NCBI GenBank assembly: GCA_030323885.1
Contig: CM059193.1
Location: forward strand, 57,122,042 to 57,186,041
Source: Branchipolynoe longqiensis
Lineage: Eukaryota > Annelida > Polychaeta > Phyllodocida > Polynoidae
DNA length: 64,000 bases
Reading direction: 5' to 3'
Shown: one piece after another, positions 32,735 through 44,639 of the stretch
Layout of the letters: every line of letters begins with the position of its first letter
Numbering within the stretch: position 1 is the first letter of the stretch
Program-made: the position numbers and the translations under genes
The notes under the pieces: model-generated
Databases searched by the model: none
Told to the model about the DNA's origin: nothing
Seen by the model: only the letters and a program-made list of their open reading frames with translations

Positions 32735-33536
32735 GGTGGGGATGGTGGTGTGGTGGTAATTGTGGTTATCGTGGTTGTGTGTGGTGGAGGTGTGGTGGTG
32801 GTGCTGGTGGTGGTGATGGTGGTGGTGTGGCGGTGGTAGTATGGTGGTGGTATGGCGGTGGAGGTGTGGTCGTGGTCGTGGTTGGAGGTGTGGTGGTGAT
32901 GGTGGTGGAGGTTTAGTGGTGGTGTGGTCGTGGTGGTAATGATGGTGGTGGGGGAGGTTTGGTGGTGGTGCGGTGGAGGTGTGGTAGTCGGATGGTGGTA
33001 TGGCGGTGGTGTGGTGGTGTGATGGTGGTGTTGGGGGTATGGTGGTGGTAATGATGATGGTGGTGGGGGTATGGTGGTGGTGGAGATAATGGTGGTGGTG
33101 TAGTAGCAGGGAGGTGGTGGTGGTGGTGGTGGTAGTGATGATAGTCATCGCGGTGGTGATGGTGTAGTAGTGGTGGTGGCGCTGGTGATAGTGGTGGTGT
33201 TGGTGGTAGTGATGATAGTGGTCATACTGGTGGTGGTGTAGTAGTGGGGTGGTGGTGGTGGCGGTGGTGATAGTGGTGGTGGTGGCAGTGATGACAGTGG
33301 TGATGGTGATGGGTGGTGGTGGTGCAGTGGTGGTGGTGGATATAGTGGTGGTGGTGTAGTAGCGGGGTGGTGGAGGTGGCGGTGGTGGTAGTGGTGATAG
33401 TGGTGATGGTGGTGGTAGTGTAGTAGTGGCGCTGGTGGTGATAGTGGTGGGGGTGTAGTGGCGGGGTGGTGGTGGCGGTGGTGGTGGCGGTGGTGGTGCT
33501 GGGGTAGTGGGGGTAGTGGTGGTGGTAGTGGTGGTG
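32735..33536. repeat. (GTG)n-rich microsatellite, left part
   Basis: GGTGGTGGTGRTGGT words over 800 bp. The array resumes at 38213 after the retrotransposon, so it was one array before the insertion. Confidence 0.92.
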
Positions 33537-33541
33537 GTAGT
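33537..33541. repeat. Target site duplication, GTAGT
   Basis: GTAGT directly before the LTR at 33542; identical to 38208-38212. Confidence 0.9.
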
Positions 33542-33677
33542 TGTAATGAACGTGTTAACTCATTGAGCTGCGTTGTGGAACTGTTTATTTGAGCAGGCCC
33601 TTCCCAGCATTCCCATACATGACGTCGTGGTTGCCAATGACACAAGTCATGGTTACCTATGACATCGATACATCACA
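33542..33677 (-). repeat. 3' LTR of the Ty3/Gypsy element
   Basis: 136 bp, TG...CA ends (TGTAATGAAC on the plus strand). Differs from the other LTR (38072-38207) at only two positions, both transitions, indicating a fairly recent insertion. Confidence 0.95.
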
Positions 33678-33687
33678 TCTCCTTTCC
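33678..33687 (-). promoter_or_regulatory. Polypurine tract
   Basis: GGAAAGGAGA on the minus strand abuts the 3' LTR; it is the expected plus-strand primer of reverse transcription. Confidence 0.75.
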
Positions 33688-34118
33688 GTGGAAAACATTG
33701 AACGAACTATGGATTAACTTACATTGATGTTGAGAAATGCAACAGAACAAGCACGTCTCAAATGTATGACATCCTTACCCTACTGCCATAAGCACCACTC
33801 AATATTCTCCCTCCCTTCGAGAGTGATCGATCATACGGTAAGTGCTTGATTGTCCTTGTGACACTACTTTAACACTATTACAGACAGGTGTGATCAACTT
33901 AATACGACACAACATCCTCAATACACCCCAATATCACAAATGTGAATAAAATCAAAACAACCTTAATGAAGGATATTCATCATGGATATAAAATATCAAT
34001 GATTGACATTATGTCATGTGTTGCTCTTTTATGGCAAGTACTGTACAATTTAATATCTTAAGCGATCTTAATCGTAGGTATGTTTAATTTAAGGATCCGA
34101 AATGTACATGCAAATGAC
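33688..34118 (-). other. 3' untranslated part of the retrotransposon
   Basis: About 430 bp between the integrase stop and the polypurine tract; AT-rich, with no frame seen. Confidence 0.7.
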
Positions 34119-35174
34119 TTATGTATGATAATTTAATCGTTCCGGTCGGTGAATTTGTCGACCATAACGGGTCTTATACGTTCTTGTCACATTTTGATTG
34201 TCCGTGCTTTTGTTACAACCATGTTCCTTAACTAATGGTACCCGAACTGGGTCAGTTCTGATCACGGTATGTGGCCTTACAGGGGGACATTTGAAAAGGA
34301 ATTTCCTGTTACGGCGCACAATTGTGTTGTCGTCGTTGATGATTGTATAGTCTCTGGGTCCAGGTGTATTAATCTGAATGACTTTGCCCGGCCTCCAACA
34401 ATTTTTGTGGTCTCTATATCGTATGACGTCACCAGCCTGAAGCTTACCCAAAGGTCTCCCAGCTCGTTTATCAAAGTACCCTTTTTGCATTACTTGACCT
34501 CGTTTCAACAATGACATTTTGGATGGTTCTAACCTGGGCCTTAGTCTACCATCCAGAATAGGTATGCGGGTTCTTAGACTGCGAGACATTAGTAATTGTG
34601 ATGGAGACGCCCCCATACCCTGCAAGGTTGTGTTTCTGTAGTTTAATAGACCTATGTACATGTCACCGTCATCAGTTGCTGACTTTTTTATGATGCCTTT
34701 GATGGTTTGAACAAATCGTTCCACCTGGCCATTACTTTGCGAATGCATAGGGTTAGTATAAATTGGCGTGAAACCGTATTTGTTAGAGAAATTGTTATAT
34801 TCAATACTTTTGAATTGAGGCCCATTGTCAGACACAACGAACATAGGTATACCGTATCTAGCAAATGTCTGCTTTAGTGCGATTATAACTGTTTTGCTGG
34901 TAGTGTCATGCATTTTGATAACTTCTGGAAATTTGGTATAATAATCCACAATGACCAAATAATCGACTCCAGATAAATGACATAAATCGACCCCTATTTT
35001 ATAAAATGGGATGTCTACAACAGGGTGACTTATCATAGGCTCTTTATGAGGGGAATTCCTGGAGTCTTGACAGATCTGACACCTGGCAATTTTGTCCTCT
35101 ATTTGAGGGTTCATGCCAGGCCAGAACACAGTGTCCCTCGCCAATTGTTTACATTTAATGATTCCCAGGTGTGA
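34119..35174 (-). pseudogene. Retrotransposon integrase part of pol, cut off by a stop
   Basis: This is the frame after the stop codon, in the same reading frame as the upstream gag-pol part. It holds the Cys pair of the HHCC zinc finger (CQIC), then the integrase core with the first Asp in VIVDYYTKFPEV, the second in VVSDNGPQFKS and the Glu in SNGQVERFVQTIKG. A C-terminal segment follows with the GDVIRYRDHKNCWRPG motif, ending at PERLNYHT. The core looks intact, but translation would need readthrough or suppression of the stop. Integrase inserts the cDNA into the host genome in the nucleus. Confidence 0.9.
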
Positions 35175-38072
35175 TTAGTGTAGCTTATTTAACATTTCGT
35201 TTTGTAATGATCTTGGAATCACTATTTGCATGCCTTTGAATACTAAACCATCAGATGATGTTATGTCTCTATTGTAAGTGTAAAACGGCTTAACATCCGG
35301 CGAAACAGTTTTGTTATTAGACGGCCAACCTTCAACAGTGTAACGTATTATTTGTTGTAAGGTTATGTCTTTCTTTGTGGCTGATACAACCTGCTGTATT
35401 ACATCGTTACTAATATCCACGGTAGCCACCGAAACGTCTTTATCGAAGAGGTCATTAGGCTCTATGCTAGATGTGTGTGCTCTTGATAATGTATCTGCAA
35501 AATAAAGGGTTGACCCTTTAGTATAAACCACTGTTAAATTATAATTTTGCAATCTCATTCGCATACGTTGCATCCTGGCCGAGAGTTCGTGGATAGGCTT
35601 TGTCATAATTGATTCTAACGGTTTATGATCAGTTTGAACAATAACATTATTACCATAGATATATTCATGAAATTTTTTACATCCGAAGCATATAGCCAGC
35701 AGCTCTTTTTCTATAACAGCGTAGCTGATTTGACATTCGTCCAACGCTTTTGAAGCCATTGCAACAGGTTGATTATTTTGGAAAATGGTTGCTCCTAACC
35801 CATATTTTGACGCATCTACTTGTAATGTTATTTGTTTTTTACAATCGAAATACCGTAGGACAGGTGCATCCCTCAACAACTGTTTTAGTTTTTTGAATGC
35901 CGTTATTTGCGGTTCATCCCAATGCCAAGCTATATTTTTTGTTATTACCATACGTAATGGTCTAGTTATCTCTGCCATGTTATCTATAAATTTGCTTACA
36001 TAGCCGATCATGCCCAAAAATCTCTGCACAGCAGCTTTGTCAGTTGGATCTGGCATGTCAATGATTGCCTGGACTCGCTCCTCATTTGGCCTCAATCCTT
36101 CAGCCGTAATTAAATGCCCTACGTAGTTTACACTGGATTGGCAAATCTTCGACTTTTTCGGGTTCAATTTAAGATTTGTCTCTCTGGCACGGGACAATAC
36201 CGCTTCCAAACGTTCATTGTGTTCATGTATGGTTTTGCCATGAACCAGGATATCGTCCGAGATTACATGAACCCCTTCAATATCCTGAAACATGTCATTC
36301 ATTTCTTTTATGAAAATGTCCCCCGCGGTTTTGATACCGAACGGTAACCTGGTGTAACGAAATCGACCCCATGGGGTATTAAATGTACAAAGTTTGGAGC
36401 TACTACTATCTAGCTGTACTTGCCAATAACCGCTGTTTGCGTCTAATACTGAAAAGAATTTGGACCCGTGTATTTGAGCCACGACCTCCTCGACTGTACG
36501 TATCGGGTACGGACCACGTAAGATGGCCCTGTTTAATTTGGTCGGGTCCAAACACACTCGAATCTTTCCTGGTTTTCTAACTATTGTTATAGAGCTGACC
36601 CATGGGGTTGGTTCCTCTTCCCTGACAATTACACCTAATTCTAACATGCGGTCTAGCTCTCGTTTAACATCTTCTGTAATGGCAATAGGTATCCTACGTG
36701 GGGGATCAATGACAGGAGGTACAGATACATCAATATGAATGGTAGCGTTTACTTTTATTAGGCCTAAACCAACAAATACGTCAGAATATTTATTTACCAT
36801 GTCTTGGGCCATTGACTTATCCGAAGTGTTCTGAACTGCATCCACACGAGCTATCAGGCCTAACCCAACACAAGCCTCTTTTCCTAAGATAGCACTTCCC
36901 GCATCTGTCACTTGAAACTTTAGTTGTCTCCCACTCACATCCAGATGCACTTCTCCGTCAGGTATGATCCGGTCGCCGTTGTATGTCACGAGATGGCACT
37001 TGGAAGGAGCTAGAACAACATTCACCAGCTTATGGTAGACATCCAGTGGTAAAATGTTCGCCTCCGATCCTGTATCCATCTTGAAAGAAACGTCCACACC
37101 GCCAATGTTGACATTCGTATACCACAATCCAGGTTCATCCCTCGCATCGTTGTACACGGCACTGACAAATAGATCATAGGATTGACCTACATCTTCTTGC
37201 GTGTTGTCAACGTTATGTGGGTCAACACTCAATTCATTAACTGGCATAGTATGATTGAATTGCGCCCTACAAACTTTTCGAAATTGCCCTAACTTGTGAC
37301 AGTTGGCACATTCCTTACCGCGTGCCGGACAGTTCCCTTTCTGATGATGATATCCACATTTGTCACATTGCACGGATTGTTGTCTTGTAGGCCTAAACCT
37401 CGATGACGTAGGTGCAAGCCATTGTTGTATTGGTCGTGACGTCACTCCATGGTGACGTCCGTTGGTAGCTGCTAGGCTGGCTACGCCGTCTTCTGAACGA
37501 ACATCGTTGTTAACTAGCTGAGTGGATTTATGTTCACTCAGTCTGCACATCTGTACACATTGATCCAGGGACAGGTTGGGTGTCTGTAACAGGCGATTAC
37601 GTAGTGTATTATCCTTGATACCGCAAACCAGGCGATCACACAACAAGGAGTCTTCCAAGTTGTCATAACAACAATGTACTATACGTGACTTTAATTCGCG
37701 AATATAGGCGTCCATGCTTTCAGATGTTTGGTTATACAAATTAAATTGATATCGGATGACCGTAATGTTAGACTTACCCTCACAGTACTCAGTAAAAGCA
37801 GCAATGAGTGGTATAATTTTATCCTTATCTGTTGCATCGATCCGTAACGTCTTGTGTATTTGTTGTGCCTCCCTGCCAGCGACGTGGAGAAAGACACAGC
37901 ATTGTACTCTCTCCGATTTGGAAGAAGCACCCGATGCTGTTGCATATATCTCGTAAGCCTGCAACCATGATCTCCAGTTCATGGCCATCTTATCGTCCAC
38001 GTTCAATGGGGACGGGGGTTTCAAGCCCGTTAAAGCCATTTCGTTGAGTTCTTCCGACGAATCTGACACCAT
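35175..38072 (-). pseudogene. Retrotransposon gag-pol (gag, protease, RT, RNase H), truncated by stop
   Basis: 965 codons starting at ATG 38072, whose first base is the last base of the LTR. Residues 1-225 form the gag region. Two zinc knuckles follow at 236-268; the second has Gln (263) where His is usual. The protease carries DTG (333-335). RT spans about 455-680, with the first Asp at 544 (VLDANSGYW) and ISDD at 604-607 instead of the usual Y-x-D-D. RNase H lies around 735-870. The frame ends at TAA (35175-35177) within the His arm of the integrase zinc finger, so integrase is not made by normal translation. The polyprotein would package RNA and copy it in cytoplasmic particles. Confidence 0.92.
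38052..38071 (-). promoter_or_regulatory. Primer-binding region
   Basis: TGGTGTCAGATTCG directly follows the 5' LTR on the minus strand; the TGG start fits priming by a tRNA 3' end. The start codon overlaps its first bases, an unusually tight arrangement. Confidence 0.6.
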
Positions 38073-38207
38073 GTAATGAACGTGTTAACTCATTGAGCTG
38101 CGTTGTGGAACTGTTTATTTGAGCAGGCCCTTCCCAGCATTCCCATACATGACATCGTGGTTGCCAATGACACAAGTCATGGTTACCTATGACACCGATA
38201 CATCACA
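38072..38207 (-). repeat. 5' LTR of the Ty3/Gypsy element
   Basis: 136 bp; see 33542-33677 for the comparison. It is followed by the second GTAGT at 38208-38212. Confidence 0.95.
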
Positions 38208-38224
38208 GTAGTGGTGGTGCTACT

Positions 38225-38314
<90 letters not shown>

Positions 38315-38412
38315 TGGCGGTAACACTAATAGTGGTGGTGGTGGTGGTGGAGGTGTGGTGGTGGTGGTGGTGATGTGGTGGTGCCGGTAATGGTGGTGGT
38401 GTAGTGGCGGGA
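38208..38412. repeat. (GTG)n microsatellite, right part, with (TA)n
   Basis: GTAGTGGTGGTGC resumes the array cut by the retrotransposon; 38232-38312 is a TA run inside it. Confidence 0.9.
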
Positions 38413-38640
38413 GTGGTGCTGATCAAACGATTACAATCAAATGGACCGCCCAGTGTCAATGCGCACGGTGCTCGACGCCACAAACAGGGTAAAGTTAGTG
38501 CGGCTTCCTCCCGCCAGGTGAGAGATGGCGCTGGCATCGATTCCGAGTGGATTGAGGCGGGGGTGAGTGGGAGGAGTATTTGCTCATTAATTACGGCCTT
38601 ATACTGTTATAGGTGGTCGAGTAATACAGGGTGGAGGCCC
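38413..38640. other. Single-copy island, possible exon, unassigned
   Basis: About 220 bp of complex sequence between two arrays. On the plus strand a frame contains SVNAHGARRHKQGKVSAASS before a consensus donor (CGCCAG|GTGAGA at about 38519). On the minus strand another frame contains SRTNFTLFVASSTVRIDTG before a stop. I cannot decide the strand. No family recognised. Confidence 0.3.
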
Positions 38641-38784
38641 TAGTACTGGGGAGGTGGGAGAAGGCGTGTGTGTGGGTGTGCATGTGTGTGTGTGGGTCTG
38701 TGTATGTAGGCGTGTGGGTGTGTATGTGTATGAATGTGTGTGTGTGTGGATACGCATGTGCGGGTATGTGGGTGAATGTGTGCG
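38640..38784. repeat. GT-rich minisatellite
   Basis: GTGTGGGTGTGCATGTGTGTGTGTG words; the same class as 39335-41700. Confidence 0.85.
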
Positions 38785-39329
38785 TGTCAAATATTCTGAT
38801 AAAAGGCATTGTTGGGGAATGCGAAATGGTCTATAAAGGAGTACAAATGGTCTATTAATGTAAATGATGTATAGGGCCAAGTGCATGAATGTATTCATGT
38901 AGTTGCTGGTGATTCTTTACTTGTAGTCAATAGTCATTGTGTATTAGGTAGATAGTGTGAATGAGGCACTCGTGTTACACTACCCCCTCTCCCCCAACTG
39001 TTGGTCACGGATCACCATACACACACAGTAGGCAGGTGCAGGCCAAGCAGCCACACCTCATGGTGGTGGTGGGTAGATCACAGTAGCCATGGTGATCCCA
39101 TAATGCTTACTGTTCATTGGTGGAACTAGAAATACTTGTTGCTGATTGGAGATAATGGTCAGGTGGTATGCCATATCAGATCCACGTACCACTATATAAT
39201 AATAAACCTGAGGGTACAAGCTCTCACTCTACTTTCACTGTTTATATACTCTTCCTTTCTCTTCTTTCCTGTAGTGATTTCCTACAAACCTGCCTACACA
39301 ACCCACAGATTCCAGCCGTCGACTTTACA
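38785..39329 (+). mobile_element. Solo LTR, copy 1 (family L1)
   Basis: 545 bp starting TGTCAAATATTCTG and ending GACTTTACA. It includes the AATAATAAACCTGAGGG poly(A) region. It matches 42189-42756 (inverted) and 54337-55440. The flanking 4 bases, TGCG/TGTG, are nearly identical, as expected for an LTR insertion inside a GT array. Confidence 0.7.
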
Positions 39330-39334
39330 TGTGG

Positions 39335-41705
39335 GTATCTGAGTGTGTGGGTGAATGTGCAGGTGTATGGATGTGTGTATGTGGATATGCGTGTGTGGGC
39401 ATGTGACTTGTGAGTGTTTGTATGTGAGTGTGTAGATATACATGTGTGGGTATATAGGTGCATCTGGTTGTATGTGAGTGTGTAGATATGAATGTGTGTG
39501 CATGTGAGTGTGTGGGTGTGTAGGTGTATGAATGTGTGTGTAAGTGGATATGCATGTGTGGGTGTGTAGGTGCATGTGTTTGTATGTGAGTGTATGGATA
39601 TGAATGTGTGGGTATGTGAGAGTGTGGGTGTGTAGGTGTATGAACGTGTGTGTATGTGGATATGCATGTGTGGGTATGTAGGTGCATGTGTTTGTATGTG
39701 AGTGTGTGGATATGAATGTGTGAGCATGTGAGTGTGTGGGTGTGTAGGTGTATGAACGTGTGTGTATGTGGATATGCATGTGTGGGCATGTGACTTGTGA
39801 GTGGTTGTATGTTTGTGTGTAGATATGCATGTGTGGGTATGTGAGTGTGTGGGTGTATGGATGTGTGTGTATGTGGATATGCATGTGTGGGTATGTAGGT
39901 GCATGTGTTTGTATGTGAGTGTGTGGATATGAATGTGTGAGCATGTGAGTGTGTGGGTGTGTAGGTGTATGAACGTGTGTGTATGTGGATATGCGTGTGT
40001 GGGCATGTGACTTGTGAGTGGTTGTATGTGAGTGTGTAGATATGCATGTGTGGGTATGTGAGTGCATGGATGTATGGATGTGTGTGTATGTGGATATGCA
40101 TGTGTGGGTATGTAGGTGCATGTTTTTGTATGTGAGTGTGTGTGGGTGATATGAATGTGTGTGAGGCATTGTGGAGTGTGAGTGGGTGTGATAGGTGTAT
40201 TGATCGTGTGTGTGTATGTGGATATGCATGTGTGGGTATGTAGGTGCATGTTTTTGTATGTGAGTGTGTGGATATGAATGTGTGAGCATGTGAGTGTGTG
40301 AATGTGCAGGTGTATGAATGTGTGTATGTGGATATGCGTGTGTGGGCATGTGACTTGTGAGTGGTTGTATGTGAGTGTGTAGATATGCATGTGTGGGTAT
40401 GTGAGTGTGTGGGTGTATGGATGTGTGTGTATGTGGATATGCATGTGTGGGTATGTAGGTGCATCTGTTTGTATGTGAGTGTGTGGATATGAATGTGTGG
40501 GCATGTGAGTGTGTGGGTGTGTAGGTGTATGAACGTGTGTGTAAGTGGATATGCATGTGTGGGTATGTATGTGCATGTGTTTGTATGTGAGTGTGTGGAT
40601 ATGAATGTGTGTGCATGTGAGTGTGTGGGTGTGTAGGTGTATGAACGTGTGTGTATGTGGATATGCATGTGTGGGTATGTAGGTGCATGTGTTTGTATGT
40701 GAGTGTGTAGATATGAATGTGTGGGCATTTGAGTGTATTGGTGTGTAGGTGTATGAACGTGTGTATGTGGATACGTGTGGATATGTGGGTGCAAGTGTGG
40801 GTGTGTAGGTGTGTGCATGTGTGGGTGTGTGGCTATGAATGTGTGTATGCGGGTACGTCTGTGTGGGTGCATGTGTGTGGGTATGTGAGTGTGTGGGTGT
40901 GTTGGTGCATGTGTGTATGTGGGTGCACATGTGTGGGTATGTGGGTGCGTGTGTGTGGGTATGTGAGTGTGTGGGTGTGTTGGTGCATGTGTGTATGTGG
41001 ATGCACATGTGTGGGTATGTGGGTGCATGTGTGTGGTTATGTGAGTGTGTGGGTGTGTAGGTGTATGAATGTGTGTATGTGAATATGCGTGTGTGGGTAT
41101 GTGGCTACTGTGTGTGGGTATGTGAGAGTGTGCGGGTGCGCGTGTGTGGGCGTGCAGGTGTATGAATGTGTGTATTTGGCTGCGCATGTGTGGGTATGTA
41201 GGTGCGTGTGTGTGGGTATGTGAGTGTGTGGATGTATGAATGTGTGTATGTGGATATGCCTGTCTGAGTATATAGTTACATGTGTGTGGGTATGTGAGTG
41301 TGTGCATGGGTGTGTGTGTGTGGGCGTGCAGGTGTATGAATGTGTGTATGTGGCTATGCATGTGTGGGTGTGTGGGTGCGTGTGTGTGAGTATATGTGAG
41401 TGTGTATGTGTGTAGGTGTATGAATGTGTGTATGTGGATATCTGTGTGGGTATATGGTTGCATATGTGTGGGCATGTGAGTGTGTGCGTGTGTGGGTGTG
41501 CAGTTATATGAATGTGTTATGTAGATATACGTGTGTGGGTATGTGGGTGTATACATGTGTGTGGGATTGTGAGCGTGTGGATATGTAGGTTTATGAATGT
41601 GTGTATGTGGGTACACGTGTGTGGGTATGTGCGTACATGTGTGTGGGTATGTGTGCGTGTGTGGCTGGGTGATGCAAGGTAATTTGAGAGGATGTGCGTG
41701 TGTAT
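39335..41705. repeat. GT-rich minisatellite with ~112-bp higher-order unit
   Basis: Words such as GATATGCATGTGTGGGTATG, TAGGTGCATGTGTTTGTATG and GTGGATATGAATGTGTG repeat with a period of about 112 bp. The long His/Thr-rich minus frames are artefacts. Confidence 0.93.
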
Positions 41706-41713
41706 GATGATGT

Positions 41714-41800
41714 TGGGGGGGGGGGGGGGGGGGGGATATAATTTACTGCAGTATGAGAGAGGCTGTGTGGAGGGGGGAGGAGGGGGGGGGGGGGCTATGT
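41714..41800. repeat. Poly-G tracts
   Basis: Two G-rich runs (41716-41735 and 41770-41793). Confidence 0.9.
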
Positions 41801-41865
41801 GTGTAGCTGGTAGTGTGGGTGAAATACAATGCAGTATAGCATGACAGACTGCATGGGTGTGGATT

Positions 41866-42131
41866 GGTTGGTTGTTGGAGTTTTATGTCCTGGCAACAGC
41901 TGAGGTCAAATCAAGATCGGTACCGACTTGTGACAGTGTGCACTCATGGTGGCTTTATAGTGCTGCCCCCTGGGGAAAGTTGGCCACCAACACCATGGCC
42001 CGATATCCCACTCAGACGCATTATCCTGACAAGTACAAATGTTATAAGTCATTGGTTTGACTTGACCGGGAACCGAACTCCTGATCTCCCGCATGTGAAG
42101 CCCTCGCGCTCTACCGATTGGGCAACGACAA
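41866..42131 (-). mobile_element. tRNA-derived SINE (family 1a), internally deleted
   Basis: GGTTGGTTGTTGGAGTTTTATG tail and the head CTCTACCGATTGGGCAACGAC are present. The body jumps from TTATCCTGACA to AGTACAAATGTTATAAGTC, a deletion of roughly 70 bp. A short further fragment, CAGGATATTGTGACTGAGTGGGACAT, lies at 42142-42170. Confidence 0.8.
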
Positions 42132-42188
42132 AAGGTTGGGCAGTATCAGGATATTGTGACTGAGTGGGACATCAGCAGCTGATCAGGT

Positions 42189-42756
42189 TGTAAAGTCCAC
42201 CGCTGGCATCTGTGGGTTGTGTAGGCAGGCTATAATGAAATCAATACAGGCAAGAAGAGAAAGGAAGAGGATAAAGAATGAAAGTAGAGAGAGACAATGC
42301 CCTCAGGTTTATTATTATATAGTGGTACATGGATCTGGTATGGCATACCACCTGACTGTGTTCTCCAATGAGCAACAAACATTTATAGTTCCACCAATGA
42401 ACAGTAAGCATTCCTGTGTCACCATGGCTACTGTGATCTGCCCACCACCAGCATGCGGTGTGGCTACTTGGCCACCACCTGCCTGAGCTGAGTGTGTGGT
42501 GATCCGTGACTAACAGTTGGGGGGGAGGGGGTAGTGAGTAGAGCTCCTGAGGCCCCGTACACACTATCACTAGTGCCTCCATCACACTATCTACCTAATA
42601 CACAATGACTATTGACCATAAGTAAAGGATCACCAGCAACTACATAAATACATTCATGCACCTGGCACTATACACCATTTACCTTAATAGACCATTTGTA
42701 TTCCATTATAGGCCATTTGTATTCCCCACCAATGCGTTTTATCGGAATATTTTAAA
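42189..42756 (-). mobile_element. Solo LTR, copy 2 (family L1)
   Basis: 568 bp in inverted orientation to the other copies, with identical 4-bp flanks AGGT (42185-42188 and 42757-42760). Confidence 0.8.
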
Positions 42757-43091
42757 AGGTGATTGCCTCGATGGCATGGGCTCCCAATGACCGTCAACAC
42801 TAAAGAGTCGCCAGCAGTGTAACTTTGAATGATTTAGGATGTAAAACCCCAACAAAACAAACAAAGCTGGCCGCCACTGGCACTTTAACGCATCCAACCG
42901 GCAACCGGCGGCCTGGTACCACGGTCGGGCAGCGCTAAAAAGTCACAACGAGTGTTAGTTGCACTGTCACAATTACATCAGTACCCTTGTAAGTTGCATC
43001 TTGTTCAGACATAAAAGCTGAATAGAGAACCAAACAAATCCGGGCGACAACTGTTTAGTGTCCACAATTCTGGTTGTGCTTGGATGAGGAA
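42757..43091. other. No gene seen
   Basis: Contains a short SINE tail remnant (GATGTAAAACCCCAACAAAACAAAC at about 42838) and otherwise unrecognised sequence. Confidence 0.4.
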
Positions 43092-43092
43092 G

Positions 43093-43566
43093 CATATTTC
43101 GCTGACCGCACCAGATTGTTCAGCGTTATTGCATAATATGAGAACTCTGTTACTTGATATGATTTTACGTTACTTTTTTTTCTTTTTTTGTTGTAAATAT
43201 TTTATTTCATCTGAATAGAGTATTTTTTCAGTGCTCAGGCACCAGTCTTCCAGCAATGCCTAACTTACGCTATTTAATTACAAGAACAATTTTAACATAA
43301 TAACATATTGTTATTACATTTGGCTAATTTCACATATTTCGCTGACTGCACCAGATTGTTCAGCGTTATTGCATAATATGACAACTTTGTTACTTGGTAT
43401 GACATTACGGTACTTTTTTTTTCTTTTTTTCTGGTAAATATTTTAATTCATTTTTCAGCGCTCAGGCACCTGTCTTCCAGCCATGTCTAACTTTGGCCAT
43501 TTATGCTATTTAATTACAAGAACAATCTTAAAATAATAAAATATTGTTATTACATTGAGCTAATTA
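43093..43566. repeat. 240-bp tandem duplication
   Basis: 43093-43332 and 43333-43566 share CATATTTCGCTGAC.GCACC, GATTGTTCAGCGTTATTGC, GCTCAGGCACC.GTCTTCCAGC and TATTTAATTACAAGAACAA; about 88% identical with small indels. Confidence 0.88.
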
Positions 43567-43937
43567 AGAGTTTGTGGTGTGGCCGGTCAGTATATGCATT
43601 CAGTGTATGCATTTAATGCAGGTGATGTTTAAATTCAGGATCTAGGCAGGGCTATGTCAGTATAGTCTGGGTTTACGTGTAATCCAAATTAGGCTAACTA
43701 AGTCGTTGCGATCTATCTAGTTTGTAGCAAGCTTTCAGTGTGCGCATTAGCGTGGGACTTGCGGCTTCATTATGGCGCCAAATCTGTGTACACACATAAA
43801 GATCCCTGCCAGTGCTCTAATCGATTCAGCCACAGTGTTTGGTGAGTGTCTGGATATAATCGCATTTTGATATATTGGTCAGCATATCTTACGGCTCAAA
43901 GATGAATCACATGTCTTGTACTAACTTTGCAAATGGG

Positions 43938-44268
43938 GCTGGTTGGTTGTTGGAGTTTTACATCCTGGCAACATCTAACATCACATCAGTACAAGTACCG
44001 ACTTGTGACAGTGCACACTCATGGCAGCTTCATAGTGCTGCCCCACTGGGAGACCAGGCCACTAGTACCATGACCCGATATCCCACTCAGTCACATTATC
44101 CTGACACTGAGCCATCCAGTTATTGCCCTATCCTATTAATGCCAGGTGCCAGGCTAGGAAGCCACAAGTATCAATTTGATAAGTTATTGGTTTGACTCGA
44201 CCAGGAGCCAAACTCCCGACTTTCCGGGGCCAGGCCCGCGCTCTGCCGATTCGGCCACCGCGTCCGGT
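43938..44268 (-). mobile_element. tRNA-derived SINE (family 1a)
   Basis: From GGTTGGTTGTTGGAGTTTTACATCC to the head CTCTGCCGATTCGGCCACCG CGTCCGGTG; well preserved. A G run follows. Confidence 0.9.
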
Positions 44269-44299
44269 GGGAGGGAGGGGGGGGGGGGGGGGGGCTTGG

Positions 44300-44587
44300 A
44301 GAACAGTGTTCATTTCCTCTTGTTGTGGTTATGACAGATAGTGCTTTCTGTTCATCCGGGGACCAGTTGATGTAGAATCCTGTTGGCGCGCTGGCCCCTA
44401 CCGGCTTGCACACCAAACAGCTGTTATTAGACGCCCCCTGGTGGTATGAAATGACAAACGGCGGCGTGCGCGTGCGCTGAGTAGGTGTAGCGGTATAAAA
44501 GTGAGGGACCCCCCTGATTTATGTCCAACCCCAACCGGAGCAATAATATACCAGGTATTATTACACTGGAATAAAGCTTCCCTACAG
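44300..44587 (+). mobile_element. LTR-like promoter and poly(A) module
   Basis: Contains TATAAAAG at about 44493 followed 80 bp later by GGAATAAAGCTTCCCTACA, the spacing of an LTR R region. It also contains a consensus CTCF-type site at 44431-44444. The outer ends are undefined. Confidence 0.35.
44431..44444 (-). promoter_or_regulatory. CTCF-consensus site
   Basis: Read on the minus strand: CCACCAGGGGGCGT, a full match to the bilaterian CTCF core (family knowledge). Occupancy is unknown. Confidence 0.4.
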
Positions 44588-44639
44588 GAAATAATATACT
44601 GCTATAATTATATAAAGATAGATACCATTATGTGAATGT

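Larger units (their letters stand above)
33542..38207 (-). mobile_element. Ty3/Gypsy LTR retrotransposon, Mag-like
   Basis: A 4666-bp element inserted in a GTG microsatellite. It has two 136-bp LTRs, 5-bp duplications (GTAGT), a primer-binding region right after the 5' LTR, a polypurine tract before the 3' LTR, and one long gag-pol frame in the order gag, zinc knuckles, protease, RT, RNase H, integrase. The single frame and very short LTRs fit the Mag/K02A2.6-like branch (family knowledge). One in-frame stop divides the frame at 35175-35177. No envelope-like frame is present. Confidence 0.93.

Noticed and set aside
39242..41616. 588- and 763-residue His/Thr-rich minus-strand frames
   Set aside because: Read entirely through GT minisatellite; no domain.
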